Shown here piece by piece: positions 46,996 through 57,167 of a DNA stretch of 64,000 nucleotides. This DNA comes from Burkholderia sp. WP9 (lineage in GTDB: Bacteria > Pseudomonadota > Gammaproteobacteria > Burkholderiales > Burkholderiaceae). Position 1 is the first letter of the stretch; the number at the start of each line of letters is the position of its first letter. Location of the stretch: positions 1,612,001 to 1,676,000 of the forward strand of contig NZ_FNTG01000001.1 in the NCBI RefSeq assembly GCF_900104795.1, written 5' to 3'. The notes below the pieces were generated by a model. It saw only the letters and a list, made by a program, of their open reading frames with translations, had not been told where the DNA came from and did no database searches. The position numbers were made by a program, and so were the translations under genes.

Positions 46996-48006
46996 TTACA
47001 GGAAACGGTGGCCGAGCCACCAGGCAGCCGCGGCGAGCGCCGCGGAGGCCGGAATCGTCAGAATCCACGCCCAGACGATGTTGCCGGCCACGCCCCACCG
47101 CACCGCGCTGAGCTTTTGGGTTGCGCCGACACCGACGATCGCGCCGGTAATGGTATGCGTGGTGGACACGGGAATGCCGAGCCACGAGGCGGTAAACAGC
47201 GTGATCGCCCCGCCCGACTCCGCGCAAAAACCGCCGACCGGCTTGAGCTTGGTGATCTTCTGGCCCATCGTGCGGACGATCCGCCAGCCGCCGAACAGTG
47301 TGCCGACGCCCATGGAGAGATAACAGCCGCCGATCACCCACAGCGGCGGCGCGTCCGCCATTGACGACGCATAGCCCGTCGCGATCAGCAGCATCCAGAT
47401 GATGCCGATGGTTTTCTGCGCGTCATTACCGCCGTGGCCGAGGCTATACAAACCCGCGGACACCAGTTGCAGACGCCGGAAACGCCGGTCGACCTTGCTC
47501 GGCGGCGTGCGGAAGTAAATCCACGACACCGCCAGCATGAAGAACGAGCCGAGCACGAAGCCGAGCAGCGGCGAAATGAAGATGAACGCCACCGTCTTCA
47601 TCAGGCCGTCGAAATTGAGCGAACCCCACCCCGACTTGGCGAGCGCCGCGCCCACGAGGCCGCCGATCAATGCATGCGACGAGCTCGATGGAATGCCGTA
47701 GTGCCAGGTGATGATGTTCCAGCCGATCGCGCCGACCAGCGCACCGAAAATCACGTAATGGTCGACGATGTTCGGATCGATCGTGCCCTTGCCGACAGTC
47801 GCGGCAACTTTCAGATGGAACACGAAATACGCGATGACATTGAACGCCGCCGCAAAGGCGACAGCCTGTTGCGGCTTCAGCACGCCTGTCGAGACGACCG
47901 TGGCGATCGAATTCGCCGCGTCGTGAAAGCCGTTCATGAAGTCGAAAATCAGCGCGACGGCGACCAGGCCGGTGACGACCCAGATTGCGAGTTGTATCGA
48001 TTGCAT
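46996..48006 (-). CDS. pit: Low-affinity inorganic phosphate transporter
   Basis: 336-aa PiT family permease: two family repeats are recognisable, FDFMNGFHDAANSIATVVSTGVLKP and, later, SAGLYSLGHGGNDAQKTIGIIWMLL, as in all Pit proteins. It has about ten membrane spans and imports metal phosphate with H+ in bacteria. The start (ATG) overlaps the stop of the upstream DUF47 gene by one base (TAATG), so they are translationally coupled. Confidence 0.93.
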   Translation of the reverse strand: MQSIQLAIWVVTGLVAVALIFDFMNGFHDAANSIATVVSTGVLKPQQAVAFAAAFNVIAYFVFHLKVAATVGKGTIDPNIVDHYVIFGALVGAIGWNIITWHYGIPSSSSHALIGGLVGAALAKSGWGSLNFDGLMKTVAFIFISPLLGFVLGSFFMLAVSWIYFRTPPSKVDRRFRRLQLVSAGLYSLGHGGNDAQKTIGIIWMLLIATGYASSMADAPPLWVIGGCYLSMGVGTLFGGWRIVRTMGQKITKLKPVGGFCAESGGAITLFTASWLGIPVSTTHTITGAIVGVGATQKLSAVRWGVAGNIVWAWILTIPASAALAAAAWWLGHRFL

Positions 48007-48632
48007 TATGCGTTTTCCAGCACGATGCCTTCGATGATGTTCGCTACATCTTCACACTTGTCCGTGATCGTTTCGAGCAATTCATAGATCGCTTTCAGCT
48101 TGATCAGGGTCTTGACGTTGTCTTCTTCGCGGAACAGTTTCGACATGGCTGCGCGCAGCACCCGGTCGGCTTCCGATTCCAGACGGTCGATTTCCTCGCA
48201 GGCCTTCAGAATCTGGCTTGCCTGCTTCATGTCGGACAGCAGGCTGACGGCGAATTGCACGCGCTCGGAGGTTGCCGTGCAGATATGCGCGAGCTGGCTC
48301 GCCTCGGAAGTCACGGCCTGCACGTCGTACAGCGAGATAGCGGTGGCGACGTCCTCCATCAGGTCGAGGATGTCGTCCATCGTGGTGATCAGCTTGTGGA
48401 TCTCGTCACGGTCGAGCGGCGTGATGAACGTCTTGTGCAGCAGGTCGATGGTTTCGTGCGTGAGCTTGTCAGCGGCCTTCTCGGCTTTCTGCACGTTTTG
48501 CTTGTGGGTTTCGGCGTCCTGCAGGTTGTCGATCAGCAGCTCGAGTTCACGGCTTGCGGAGACGATGCACGTTGCGTGCGCATTGAAAATTTCAAAGAAC
48601 TTGCCCTCGGTGGGCATGAATCGACCGAACAT
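48006..48632 (-). CDS. DUF47 (PhoU-like) phosphate transport regulator
   Basis: 208-aa all-helical DUF47/TIGR00153 protein: MFGRFMPTEGKFFEIFNAHATCIVSASRELELLIDNL, KLTHETIDLLHKTFITPLDRDEIHKLITTMDDILDLMEDVATAISLY. This is the usual partner of PiT permeases and shows acidic metal-binding E/D-rich helices. Its close fusion with pit (1-bp overlap) supports a role in controlling Pit. Confidence 0.9.
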   Translation of the reverse strand: MFGRFMPTEGKFFEIFNAHATCIVSASRELELLIDNLQDAETHKQNVQKAEKAADKLTHETIDLLHKTFITPLDRDEIHKLITTMDDILDLMEDVATAISLYDVQAVTSEASQLAHICTATSERVQFAVSLLSDMKQASQILKACEEIDRLESEADRVLRAAMSKLFREEDNVKTLIKLKAIYELLETITDKCEDVANIIEGIVLENA

Positions 48633-48759
48633 TGGGATCCCGAAAATTGGTCACATAATGGCTGACATAAAACCGCCACATTGTACCGTTGTGGGACCCG
48701 CGCCGCACTTCCGGAAGCGCCGTTACAACGGCGTCTCAGTTATCGCTTCCCTTCTCCGC

Positions 48760-50145
48760 TCAATCGCTGTAGAAATTCTGCGCGCCGGCAAAGTTGTCGA
48801 ACTTCGTGAATTGACCGTGGAACGTGAGCCGAACAGGACCGATCGGACCGTTACGCTGCTTGCCGATGATGATCTCGGCCGTGCCTTTGTCCGGACTGTC
48901 CGGATTGTAGACTTCGTCGCGGTAAATGAACAGGATCACGTCGGCATCCTGTTCGATAGCGCCTGATTCCCGCAAGTCAGACATGATCGGCCGTTTGTTC
49001 GGACGCTGCTCGAGACCGCGGTTGAGCTGCGACAACGCGATCACCGGCACGTCGAGTTCCTTGGCGAGACTTTTCAGCGAACGCGAGATTTCCGAGATTT
49101 CGGTCGCGCGGTTTTCGCCTGACGACGACCCGCTCATCAGCTGCAGGTAGTCGATGATGATCAGCCCGAGCTTGCCGCACTGGCGCGACAGCCGCCGCGC
49201 TCGCGAGCGCAGTTCCATCGGGTTCAGGCCGCCGGTTTCGTCGATGAAAATCTGCGCTTCACTCATTTTCTGCACGGCATGCGTGAGCTTCGGCCAATCC
49301 TCGTCGGTCAGGCGCCCGGTCCGCATGCGGTGTTGATCCAGCCGCCCGACCGAGCCGAGCATACGCATGGTGAGTTGCGAACCCGGCATTTCCATCGAGA
49401 ACACCGCGACCGGCAAGCCGTACTCTACCGCCACGTATTCGCCGATGTTCATGGAAAACGCCGTCTTACCCATCGACGGACGGCCGGCGACGATGATCAG
49501 CTCGCCGCCGTGCATACCGGAAGTCATGCGGTCCAGATCGACAAAGCCGGTCGGCGTGCCAGTCACGTCGCTCGGATTCGCGGTGTGGTACAGCGTGTCG
49601 ATGCGCTCGACGACTTCGGTCAGCAGCGGCCCGATTTCGAGGAAACCCTGCGTACCGCGCGCGCCGTCTTCGGCGATCGAAAACACTTTCGATTCGGCTT
49701 CGTCCAGCAGCTGCCGGACTTCTTTGCCCTGCGGGTTGAAGGCGTCTGCCGAAATTTCGTCGGCGACCGACACCAGCCTGCGCAACACCGCGCGATCGCG
49801 CACGATTTCCGCGTAGCGCCGGATATTGGCCGCGCTCGGCGTGTTCTGCGCGAGCGCGTTCAGATACGCCAGACCGCCGACCTCTTCCGCCTTGCCCGAA
49901 GTGCCGAGCGCCTCGTACACGGTGATCACGTCGGCCGGACGCGTGGCCGCGATCAGCTTGCCGATGTGCTCGAAGATGATGCGGTGGTCGTAGCGGTAAA
50001 AATCGCTCTGCGACAGAAAATCCGCGATACGGTCCCACGCGGCGTTATCGAGCAGCAGGCCGCCCAGCACCGATTGCTCGGCCTCGATCGAATGCGGCGG
50101 GACTTTTAGCGACTCGAGTTGGGGATCTTTGGACGGTGCGTTCAT
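48760..50145 (-). CDS. dnaB: Replicative DNA helicase DnaB
   Basis: 461-aa DnaB of normal length. The N-terminal domain is PPHSIEAEQSVLGGLLLDNAAWDRIADFLSQSDFYRYDHRIIFEHI, the linker is about 165-190, and the RecA-like C-terminal domain has Walker A GRPSMGKTAFSMNI, Walker B LIIIDYLQLMSG and the conserved SRSLKSLAKELDVPVIALSQLNRGLEQR. It is the hexameric 5'-3' replication fork helicase. It lies 134 nt downstream of rplI on the same strand, after a terminator. Confidence 0.97.
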   Translation of the reverse strand: MNAPSKDPQLESLKVPPHSIEAEQSVLGGLLLDNAAWDRIADFLSQSDFYRYDHRIIFEHIGKLIAATRPADVITVYEALGTSGKAEEVGGLAYLNALAQNTPSAANIRRYAEIVRDRAVLRRLVSVADEISADAFNPQGKEVRQLLDEAESKVFSIAEDGARGTQGFLEIGPLLTEVVERIDTLYHTANPSDVTGTPTGFVDLDRMTSGMHGGELIIVAGRPSMGKTAFSMNIGEYVAVEYGLPVAVFSMEMPGSQLTMRMLGSVGRLDQHRMRTGRLTDEDWPKLTHAVQKMSEAQIFIDETGGLNPMELRSRARRLSRQCGKLGLIIIDYLQLMSGSSSGENRATEISEISRSLKSLAKELDVPVIALSQLNRGLEQRPNKRPIMSDLRESGAIEQDADVILFIYRDEVYNPDSPDKGTAEIIIGKQRNGPIGPVRLTFHGQFTKFDNFAGAQNFYSD

Positions 50146-50208
50146 GGAGAGGAATTATCGGGTAATCGAGCCGCTGCGGCGAGCAGGAAAAACAAAAAAG
50201 ACGGGCAC

Positions 50209-50240
50209 AAAAAAAACAGGGGCCGGTTACCCGGCCCCTG
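50209..50240 (-). terminator. Intrinsic terminator of the S6 operon (after rplI)
   Basis: Minus strand CAGGGGCCGG, GTAA, CCGGCCCCTG, then eight Ts. A 10-bp perfect stem 40 nt after the rplI stop. Confidence 0.92.
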
Positions 50241-50279
50241 CCTTTCGCCAGCGACATCCTGGCAAATACAACTTGCTGC

Positions 50280-50732
50280 TTAGACGTGTTCGCCGATCAC
50301 AGCCACCGTCACATCGACGAGAACGTCGGTGTGCAGCGAGATCTGAACCGGGTGCTCGCCAACCAGCTTCAGCGGGCCTTCCGGCAGACGCACTTGCGCC
50401 TTTTCCACTGCGAAACCTTGCTTGACCAGGGCTTCAGCGATGTCCGCGTTCGTCACCGAACCGAACAGACGGCCGTCGACGCCAGCCTTCTGATTGATCT
50501 GCACCGTCGAGCCACCCAGCTTTTCGCCTTGGGCGGTAGCAGCAGCCAGCTTTTCAGCGGCGATCTTTTCGAGTTCTGCGCGGCGCACTTCGAATTCAGC
50601 CAGGGCTTCCTTCGTTGCACGGCGAGCTTGCTTGTTCGGGATCAGGAAGTTACGTGCGTAACCGTCCTTGACCTTCACGATATCGCCCAGGTTGCCCAGA
50701 TTGACGACTTTTTCCAGAAGAATAATTTGCAT
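50280..50732 (-). CDS. rplI: 50S ribosomal protein L9
   Basis: 150-aa L9: [44 protein letters not shown] is the conserved N-terminal domain, with the long connecting helix and the C-terminal domain ([21 protein letters not shown]). Last gene of the rpsF-priB-rpsR-rplI operon, 27 nt after rpsR. Confidence 0.97.
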   Translation of the reverse strand: MQIILLEKVVNLGNLGDIVKVKDGYARNFLIPNKQARRATKEALAEFEVRRAELEKIAAEKLAAATAQGEKLGGSTVQINQKAGVDGRLFGSVTNADIAEALVKQGFAVEKAQVRLPEGPLKLVGEHPVQISLHTDVLVDVTVAVIGEHV

Positions 50733-50759
50733 TCGGAGACTCCTTATCGCGTCGTCGGG

Positions 50760-51035
50760 TTAGGCCTTGTGCTGGTCGGTGTACGGCACCAGCGCGAGGA
50801 AACGTGCGCGCTTGATTGCCGTGTCCAGCTGGCGTTGATAGTGCGACTTCGTACCCGTGAGACGCGCCGGCGTGATCTTGCCGTTTTCGCCGATGAAGTC
50901 CTTCAGCGTTTCGAGGTCTTTGTAGTCGATGTGATCGACGCCAGCGGCCGTGAAACGGCAGAACTTCTTGCGCTTGAAGAGCGGATTTTGTTGCTGACGA
51001 CGCTTGTCGAATTTCTTACCAGTCGGGCGGGGCAT
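50760..51035 (-). CDS. rpsR: 30S ribosomal protein S18
   Basis: 91-aa S18: [64 protein letters not shown] is the conserved core. It contacts S6 and 16S rRNA. It starts 2 nt after priB. Confidence 0.97.
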   Translation of the reverse strand: MPRPTGKKFDKRRQQQNPLFKRKKFCRFTAAGVDHIDYKDLETLKDFIGENGKITPARLTGTKSHYQRQLDTAIKRARFLALVPYTDQHKA

Positions 51036-51037
51036 GT

Positions 51038-51337
51038 TCAGTCCTTTCCAATGTCCTGCAATGCTGTGATGTGAAATACCAGAGTTCTTGCGTTGCGGTG
51101 CTTTTTTGCCAGAAAGCCTGTGAAGAGCGTTTCCACGCCCATCTGACAGCTTTCGAGCTTACCGCTCGCCTCGCCTGCGGCTACCGCCTGCATGGTCAGT
51201 TCGACTTGCCGGGCAATGCCGGCTTCGACGACTTCCGTGCGGTGGTGCAACGTGCAGCCTGCAATCGGAACGCCGGCGGGGGTGTACCGCACCGGTTCGC
51301 GTTCGACGACGCTGGCCGTGAGTTGCAGCCGATTCAT
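51038..51337 (-). CDS. priB: Primosomal replication protein PriB
   Basis: 99-aa OB-fold protein of the SSB-like PriB family: [40 protein letters not shown]. It stands between rpsF and rpsR, the conserved beta/gamma-proteobacterial position. It binds PriA and ssDNA in replication restart. Its stop is 2 nt before the S18 start. Confidence 0.93.
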   Translation of the reverse strand: MNRLQLTASVVEREPVRYTPAGVPIAGCTLHHRTEVVEAGIARQVELTMQAVAAGEASGKLESCQMGVETLFTGFLAKKHRNARTLVFHITALQDIGKD

Positions 51338-51387
51338 GTAACCTTGGTCGAGAGCGACGCTTGATCTGATAGCTTAAATAGTGTGTC

Positions 51388-51762
51388 TTAAGCCTGCGCT
51401 TCGGACGGTTGCGTAGCAGCCGACTTCTTGGCTTCTTCGCGCTGCACTTCCTTCATCATCGGCGACGGGCCGGTTTCGGCCTTCTTCATCTTGACGATCA
51501 GGTGACGCAGAACAGCGTCGTTGAACTTGAATGCGTGTTCCAGCTCGTCGAGCGTGGTCTGGTCGCATTCGATGTTCATGCAGACGTAGTGAGCCTTCGC
51601 GAGTTTCTCGATCATGTAGGCCAGTTGGCGACGGCCCCAGTCTTCGATACGGTGGATCTGGCCACCGTGCGAGGTGATCGTGCTCTTGTAACGCTCGATC
51701 ATGGCGGGCACTTGCTCGCTCTGATCGGGATGCACGATAAAGACGATTTCATAATGACGCAT
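51388..51762 (-). CDS. rpsF: 30S ribosomal protein S6
   Basis: 124-aa S6: [51 protein letters not shown] is the conserved fold. It heads the operon, with AAGGAG ahead of the ATG at 51762 and a good sigma-70 promoter at 51828-51856. The C-terminal Lys/Glu/Ala tail is extended as is common in beta-proteobacteria. Confidence 0.97.
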   Translation of the reverse strand: MRHYEIVFIVHPDQSEQVPAMIERYKSTITSHGGQIHRIEDWGRRQLAYMIEKLAKAHYVCMNIECDQTTLDELEHAFKFNDAVLRHLIVKMKKAETGPSPMMKEVQREEAKKSAATQPSEAQA

Positions 51763-51827
51763 ACACACTCCTTGTGGATTAAAGCCACCCGGGCGTCGGA
51801 ACCGGTGTGGCAAGTGAGAAGCCAATG

Positions 51828-51856
51828 AGTGTAACCCGATTAGGGCCGGGTTGCAA
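51828..51856 (-). promoter_or_regulatory. Sigma-70 promoter of the rpsF operon
   Basis: Minus strand -35 TTGCAA (51856-51851), 17-nt spacer, -10 TACACT (51833-51828). It gives a leader of about 60 nt ahead of rpsF, where S6:S18-type autoregulation could act. Confidence 0.7.
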
Positions 51857-52067
51857 GATATCCCGTTGTTGCGGCGCGTGAATCGGGAGTGTTTTCAAGG
51901 GTTTAGGCTGTGACACCACAAAGCCGGACCCGACATTTCGTGCCGGGAAGCCTGAAACCGCCGGCCAGCCCTTGCACGTGACTCGATGGGCCGCCAGCGC
52001 GCGCCGCCCGGCGGTCCCCGATCGCGCGCCGATGCCGAAACAGGCGGCCAAAGCCGCCGTCCGCCTT

Positions 52068-53027
52068 CTACGAGCCGGTTTCCGTACGCTCGCTGCCGCT
52101 TTGCAGCCGCGCCTTCAGCGCCACTTCCAGTCCCTTGAGCGCGTCGGGCGCCGCGTCGGAGATCGCCCACCAGGTCATGCCTTCCGCGTCCCAGTGCGCG
52201 ATCGAGTAGCCTTCGCGACCGAGCGTGGCCGGTGCCGCGCCATCCGCGTCCCGGCCCGCGCCGGCCTGCGGAAAGACATAGACGTCGATCACATGCTTCT
52301 GGTAACGGTACACCAGCACAGCCACCCGCTGATGCGCGAGGTAGTCCAGACGCCCGCCTTCCAGCGCGAAGCCGCTTGCCGCCAGGTCCTCGACCGGCGG
52401 CGAATAATCGAGCCGACCGTTGAACCACGGCTTGACCGTATGGCGATCCGTCGAAATCACGTCGATGTCGCGACCGGACACCTGCGCCCGCACGTGGCTT
52501 TCCACCAGTTCGTTGGCAAACGGCCCGATGTCCGCGGGCCGGCGCAGGTTCAACGCCACGCCCGCGGCCACCGCGCACAATGCGAGGACCAGCGCCGCCA
52601 GCCAGCCGCGCGCGAAGACGCCGCCTGCGCCGACTGAGCCAACCGGAGCTCCGCCACCCGCCCCCGCCGGCCAGCCGAACCCGCCTTGCGGGGCGCGCCA
52701 GCCGTCCAGCCAACGTTCAAGCCAGCCGCGCCGCGCAGGTTCGCGCGGCGGCGTCGTGGCGCTCGGCACACTTACAGCGGGCGGCTCGGTGGCCCCAGCC
52801 GGCTCGTCGACGCTCGGCAACCCCGCCACGATCCGCTCGCGCAGCGACTGCGGCGCACGATGGTAAGGCGCCGCGCGCAGCGCGCCGCTCAAGGCCCGCA
52901 GGTTTTCGCTTTCGCGCCGGCAAGCTGCGCAGCTCTCGATATGCTGCTGAATGCGCCGGGCATCCGGCGCGGGCAATTCGTGATCGGCGTTCGCGTCGAG
53001 GAGCGGCCGCGCTTCGTTACAGTCCAT
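52068..53027 (-). CDS. Anti-sigma factor with zinc-finger (zf-HC2) domain
   Basis: 319-aa membrane protein. The start MDCNEARPLLDANADHELPAPDARRIQQHIESCAACRRESENLRAL holds the HxxxCxxC zinc site of anti-sigma ZAS domains. A Gly/Pro-rich segment follows, then one membrane span (WLAALVLALCAVAAGVALNL, about 165-185) and a periplasmic domain of about 130 residues that resembles other ECF anti-sigma C-termini (YLAHQRVAVLVYRYQKHVIDVYVF). It should bind the ECF sigma encoded upstream. The genes overlap by 11 nt, fixing a 1:1 translation relationship. Start ATG 53027. Confidence 0.88.
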   Translation of the reverse strand: MDCNEARPLLDANADHELPAPDARRIQQHIESCAACRRESENLRALSGALRAAPYHRAPQSLRERIVAGLPSVDEPAGATEPPAVSVPSATTPPREPARRGWLERWLDGWRAPQGGFGWPAGAGGGAPVGSVGAGGVFARGWLAALVLALCAVAAGVALNLRRPADIGPFANELVESHVRAQVSGRDIDVISTDRHTVKPWFNGRLDYSPPVEDLAASGFALEGGRLDYLAHQRVAVLVYRYQKHVIDVYVFPQAGAGRDADGAAPATLGREGYSIAHWDAEGMTWWAISDAAPDALKGLEVALKARLQSGSERTETGS

Positions 53028-53775
53028 CTGGCGTCTCCTGAGCGTTGTTGCCGGCGGCGGTGCCGCCCGGCGTGTTGAGTGGCCGGCCATTGGCGGACGC
53101 CCGCAGTGGGGTCACGCTCGCCGAGGCGGATTTGCTTGCGCCGGGCGCCGCCGCGCACATCGATGGCCGGTGCGGCGCCGCCGCGCCCCCCTGCTTCTCC
53201 GTCAGCAGCGCGGCGAGCTTGCGGCGACCCCGCGCGAGCCGGGACATCACCGTGCCGATCGGCACGTCCGCCACCAGCGCGATCTCCCGATAGCCCATCT
53301 CCTCCAGCTCCCGCAGCATCAGCACTTCCCGATATTCGACCGGCAACTGCGCGAGCGCCTCGTGCACGAGTTTCGAATCCTCGTCGCGGATCAACAGCGC
53401 CTGAGGGTCCGTGCCGCCCACCGTCCAGCCGTCGAAGGTCGCGTCGTCCATCGTGTCGTCGAACTCCACCGTTTCGTGCGACGACGCCCGCCGCCGCCAT
53501 TCCGTGTACCAGGTTCGGCGCACGATCGCCAGCAGCCACGGCCGCGCCGAGTCGCCGCGAAAGGTGTCGAAAAAGCGGAACGCGCGCATGAAGGCTTCCT
53601 GCACGACATCGTCGGCATCGTTGGCGTTGCCGCACAACCAGCGCGCAAGGTTGTACGCGGCGTCGAGGTGCGGCAGCGCCATCTGCTGAAAGCGCCGGCT
53701 CCTTGCTGCGTCGGTCTCGCCGTGCGCGCGGGCAGGATCTGAATCGGTCTGGACCACCTCGGCCCTCCAGGGCAT
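53017..53775 (-). CDS. ECF RNA polymerase sigma factor
   Basis: 252-aa extracytoplasmic-function sigma. Region 2 reads FQQMALPHLDAAYNLARWLCGNANDADDVVQEAFMRAFRFFDTFRGDSARPWLLAIVRRTWY; region 4 is EALAQLPVEYREVLMLRELEEMGYREIALVADVPIGTVMSRLARGRRKLAALL. An unusual 50-residue C-terminal tail rich in Ala/Pro/Ser follows. I take the ATG at 53775 (MPWRAEV), which has only a weak Shine-Dalgarno; MALPHLD at 53682 is an alternative. The anti-sigma gene overlaps its 3' end. Confidence 0.85.
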   Translation of the reverse strand: MPWRAEVVQTDSDPARAHGETDAARSRRFQQMALPHLDAAYNLARWLCGNANDADDVVQEAFMRAFRFFDTFRGDSARPWLLAIVRRTWYTEWRRRASSHETVEFDDTMDDATFDGWTVGGTDPQALLIRDEDSKLVHEALAQLPVEYREVLMLRELEEMGYREIALVADVPIGTVMSRLARGRRKLAALLTEKQGGAAAPHRPSMCAAAPGASKSASASVTPLRASANGRPLNTPGGTAAGNNAQETPDGL

Positions 53776-53963
53776 TGCGGGCTGTGCGATGTTGCTCGTC
53801 GTGACACTCTGTACAGCACATAACCGGGCATCTCCCGAGTTTATTCCCCACGCCGCGTGCAATTCGCAAAAAATCCGGCGGTTCTGCCCGGGTGTCGGAC
53901 CACAGGACCGCCGCCGTGCCGGGCCGCCGGCTGGCTCTGCTGAGTCTGCTGAGTCTGCCGCGT

Positions 53964-54878
53964 CTAATAAGCCGGCCGGTTCCAGTAATCCGCGCTGGCG
54001 TACACGTCTTTCAGATAATCGATGAAATACCGCACCTTGGCCGGCACATACCGCTGTTGCGGATAGACCGCGAGAATGTCGTAGTCGGGCAGCGCGAATT
54101 CGTCGAGCACGGTTTCCAGTTCGCCACGCGCCAGTTGTTGCTGGATTTCCCACGTGGAGCGCCAGCCGAGCCCAAGCCCTTCCGACACCCAGCGGTGCAG
54201 CAACTCCCCGTCGTTGCAGTCGAGCGTGCCGCCCACGCGCACCGTCGCCAGCTTGCCGTTACGGCGGAAATACCAGCCGCGGTTCTGTCCGCCTTGCAGA
54301 TTGAACGCGAGACAGTTGTGCTGCGGCAGGTCTTCGAGCGTTTTCGGCCTGCCGTGCCGGCGGAAATAGTCTGGCGTGCCGCACACTACGCGCCGGTTCG
54401 ACGCCAGCTTGACCGCGACGAAATTCGGATCGACCGCGCCGCCAATGCGGATCGACAGGTCATAGCCCTCGCGCACCAGATCCACCACCCGGTCGGTCAG
54501 ATTGAACGACACCTGCAATTCCGGCTTGTCGGCGAGAAACGCCGGGGCGAGCGGCGCGACGTGCTTGCGTCCGAACGCAGCCGGCGCTGACACGATCAGA
54601 TGGCCGTTGATCGCGCGCCGCCCGGCGCTCAGTTCGTTTTCCGCCTGATCCCACTCGGTGAGAAGCCCGCGGCAGCGCTCCAGAAACGCGGCGCCGTCTT
54701 CGCTCACCACCAGCCGGCGCGTCGAGCGGTACATCAGCTTCACGCCCAGGCGCTTTTCCAGCGCGTCGATACGACGGCCGAGAATCACCGGCGACACGCC
54801 CTCCTCCAGCGCCGCCGCCGCAAGGCTGCCGGCATCCGCGACGCGCACGAAGGTTTCGATCTGTTTGAACCGGTCCAT
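53964..54878 (-). CDS. LysR family transcriptional regulator
   Basis: 304-aa LysR-type regulator: MDRFKQIETFVRVADAGSLAAAALEEGVSPVILGRRIDALEKRLGVKLMYRSTRRLVVSEDGAAFLERCRGLL is the winged helix-turn-helix plus linker, followed by a substrate-binding domain (GHLIVSAPAAFGRKHVAPLAPAFLADKPELQVSFNL). It resembles the CrgA/DsdC-like subgroup in its TRRL segment. It is divergent from gcl across a 400-bp region with a hairpin repeat array and a T-N11-A type dyad, so it may control glyoxylate genes; that is inference. Confidence 0.88.
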   Translation of the reverse strand: MDRFKQIETFVRVADAGSLAAAALEEGVSPVILGRRIDALEKRLGVKLMYRSTRRLVVSEDGAAFLERCRGLLTEWDQAENELSAGRRAINGHLIVSAPAAFGRKHVAPLAPAFLADKPELQVSFNLTDRVVDLVREGYDLSIRIGGAVDPNFVAVKLASNRRVVCGTPDYFRRHGRPKTLEDLPQHNCLAFNLQGGQNRGWYFRRNGKLATVRVGGTLDCNDGELLHRWVSEGLGLGWRSTWEIQQQLARGELETVLDEFALPDYDILAVYPQQRYVPAKVRYFIDYLKDVYASADYWNRPAY

Positions 54879-54892
54879 CGTTGTCTCCTATG

Positions 54893-55137
54893 TCGATCGG
54901 AGTTAGCGCTTCAGCGCTTACTCCGATCCCATGCACCGCGGTCGATCGGAGTTAGCGCTTCAGCGCTTACTCCGGTCCCACGCACCGCGGTCGATCCGAG
55001 TTAGCGCTTCAGCGCTTACTCCGATCCCATGCACCGCGGTCGATCGGAGTTAGCGCTTCAGCGCTTACTCCGGTCCCACGCACCGCGGTCGATCCGAGTT
55101 GGCGCTTTAGCGCTTACTCCGATCCCACGCACCACAC
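54893..55137. repeat. Five-copy 49-bp tandem repeat, each unit a near-perfect hairpin
   Basis: Units begin at 54894, 54943, 54992, 55041 and 55090, an exact 49-nt period. Each contains GATCGGAGTTAGCGCT and AGCGCTTACTCCGATC separated by TC, a 16-bp inverted repeat with one T-T mismatch, followed by a shared CCCAYGCACCGCGGTC. Substitutions alternate with a 98-nt superperiod (units 2 and 4 share CGGTCCCACG; units 3 and 5 share GATCCGAG). It is the only array of this kind in the window. Confidence 0.92.
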
Positions 55138-55208
55138 CGGGCGCCGGCCCACCAGCCATTCCATACTTTTTGTTTCGAAATAAGCGACCCGGACTGATCT
55201 TATCAAAC

Positions 55209-55227
55209 CTTTAGGTCAGGCCTAAAG
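55209..55227. promoter_or_regulatory. Dyad operator candidate upstream of gcl
   Basis: CTTTAGG-TCAGG-CCTAAAG is a perfect 7-5-7 dyad. It contains the T-N11-A spacing (T 55212, A 55224) common in LysR-type sites and lies 50 nt before the gcl ATG. A further inverted pair, CGAAATA/TATTTCG, brackets it at about 55174 and 55244. Confidence 0.5.
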
Positions 55228-55277
55228 TGCAATCAACCCGTTTATTTCGCCCATTCCCAGACATTCAGGAGACATTC

Positions 55278-57053
<1,776 letters not shown>

Positions 57054-57167
57054 GCTGCCGTACTGCATCGCATATCGCAACGATGAGCATCACGTGAGCG
57101 CGGTTCAGCCACACCGAACCGCCTCACGAAAGCTATTCCACTGACCGACCAGAGAGACAGACGCACC

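Noticed and set aside
54893..55137. The 49-bp array as a CRISPR
   Set aside because: Units are contiguous without unique spacers of conserved length, and there are no cas genes. It is a minisatellite.
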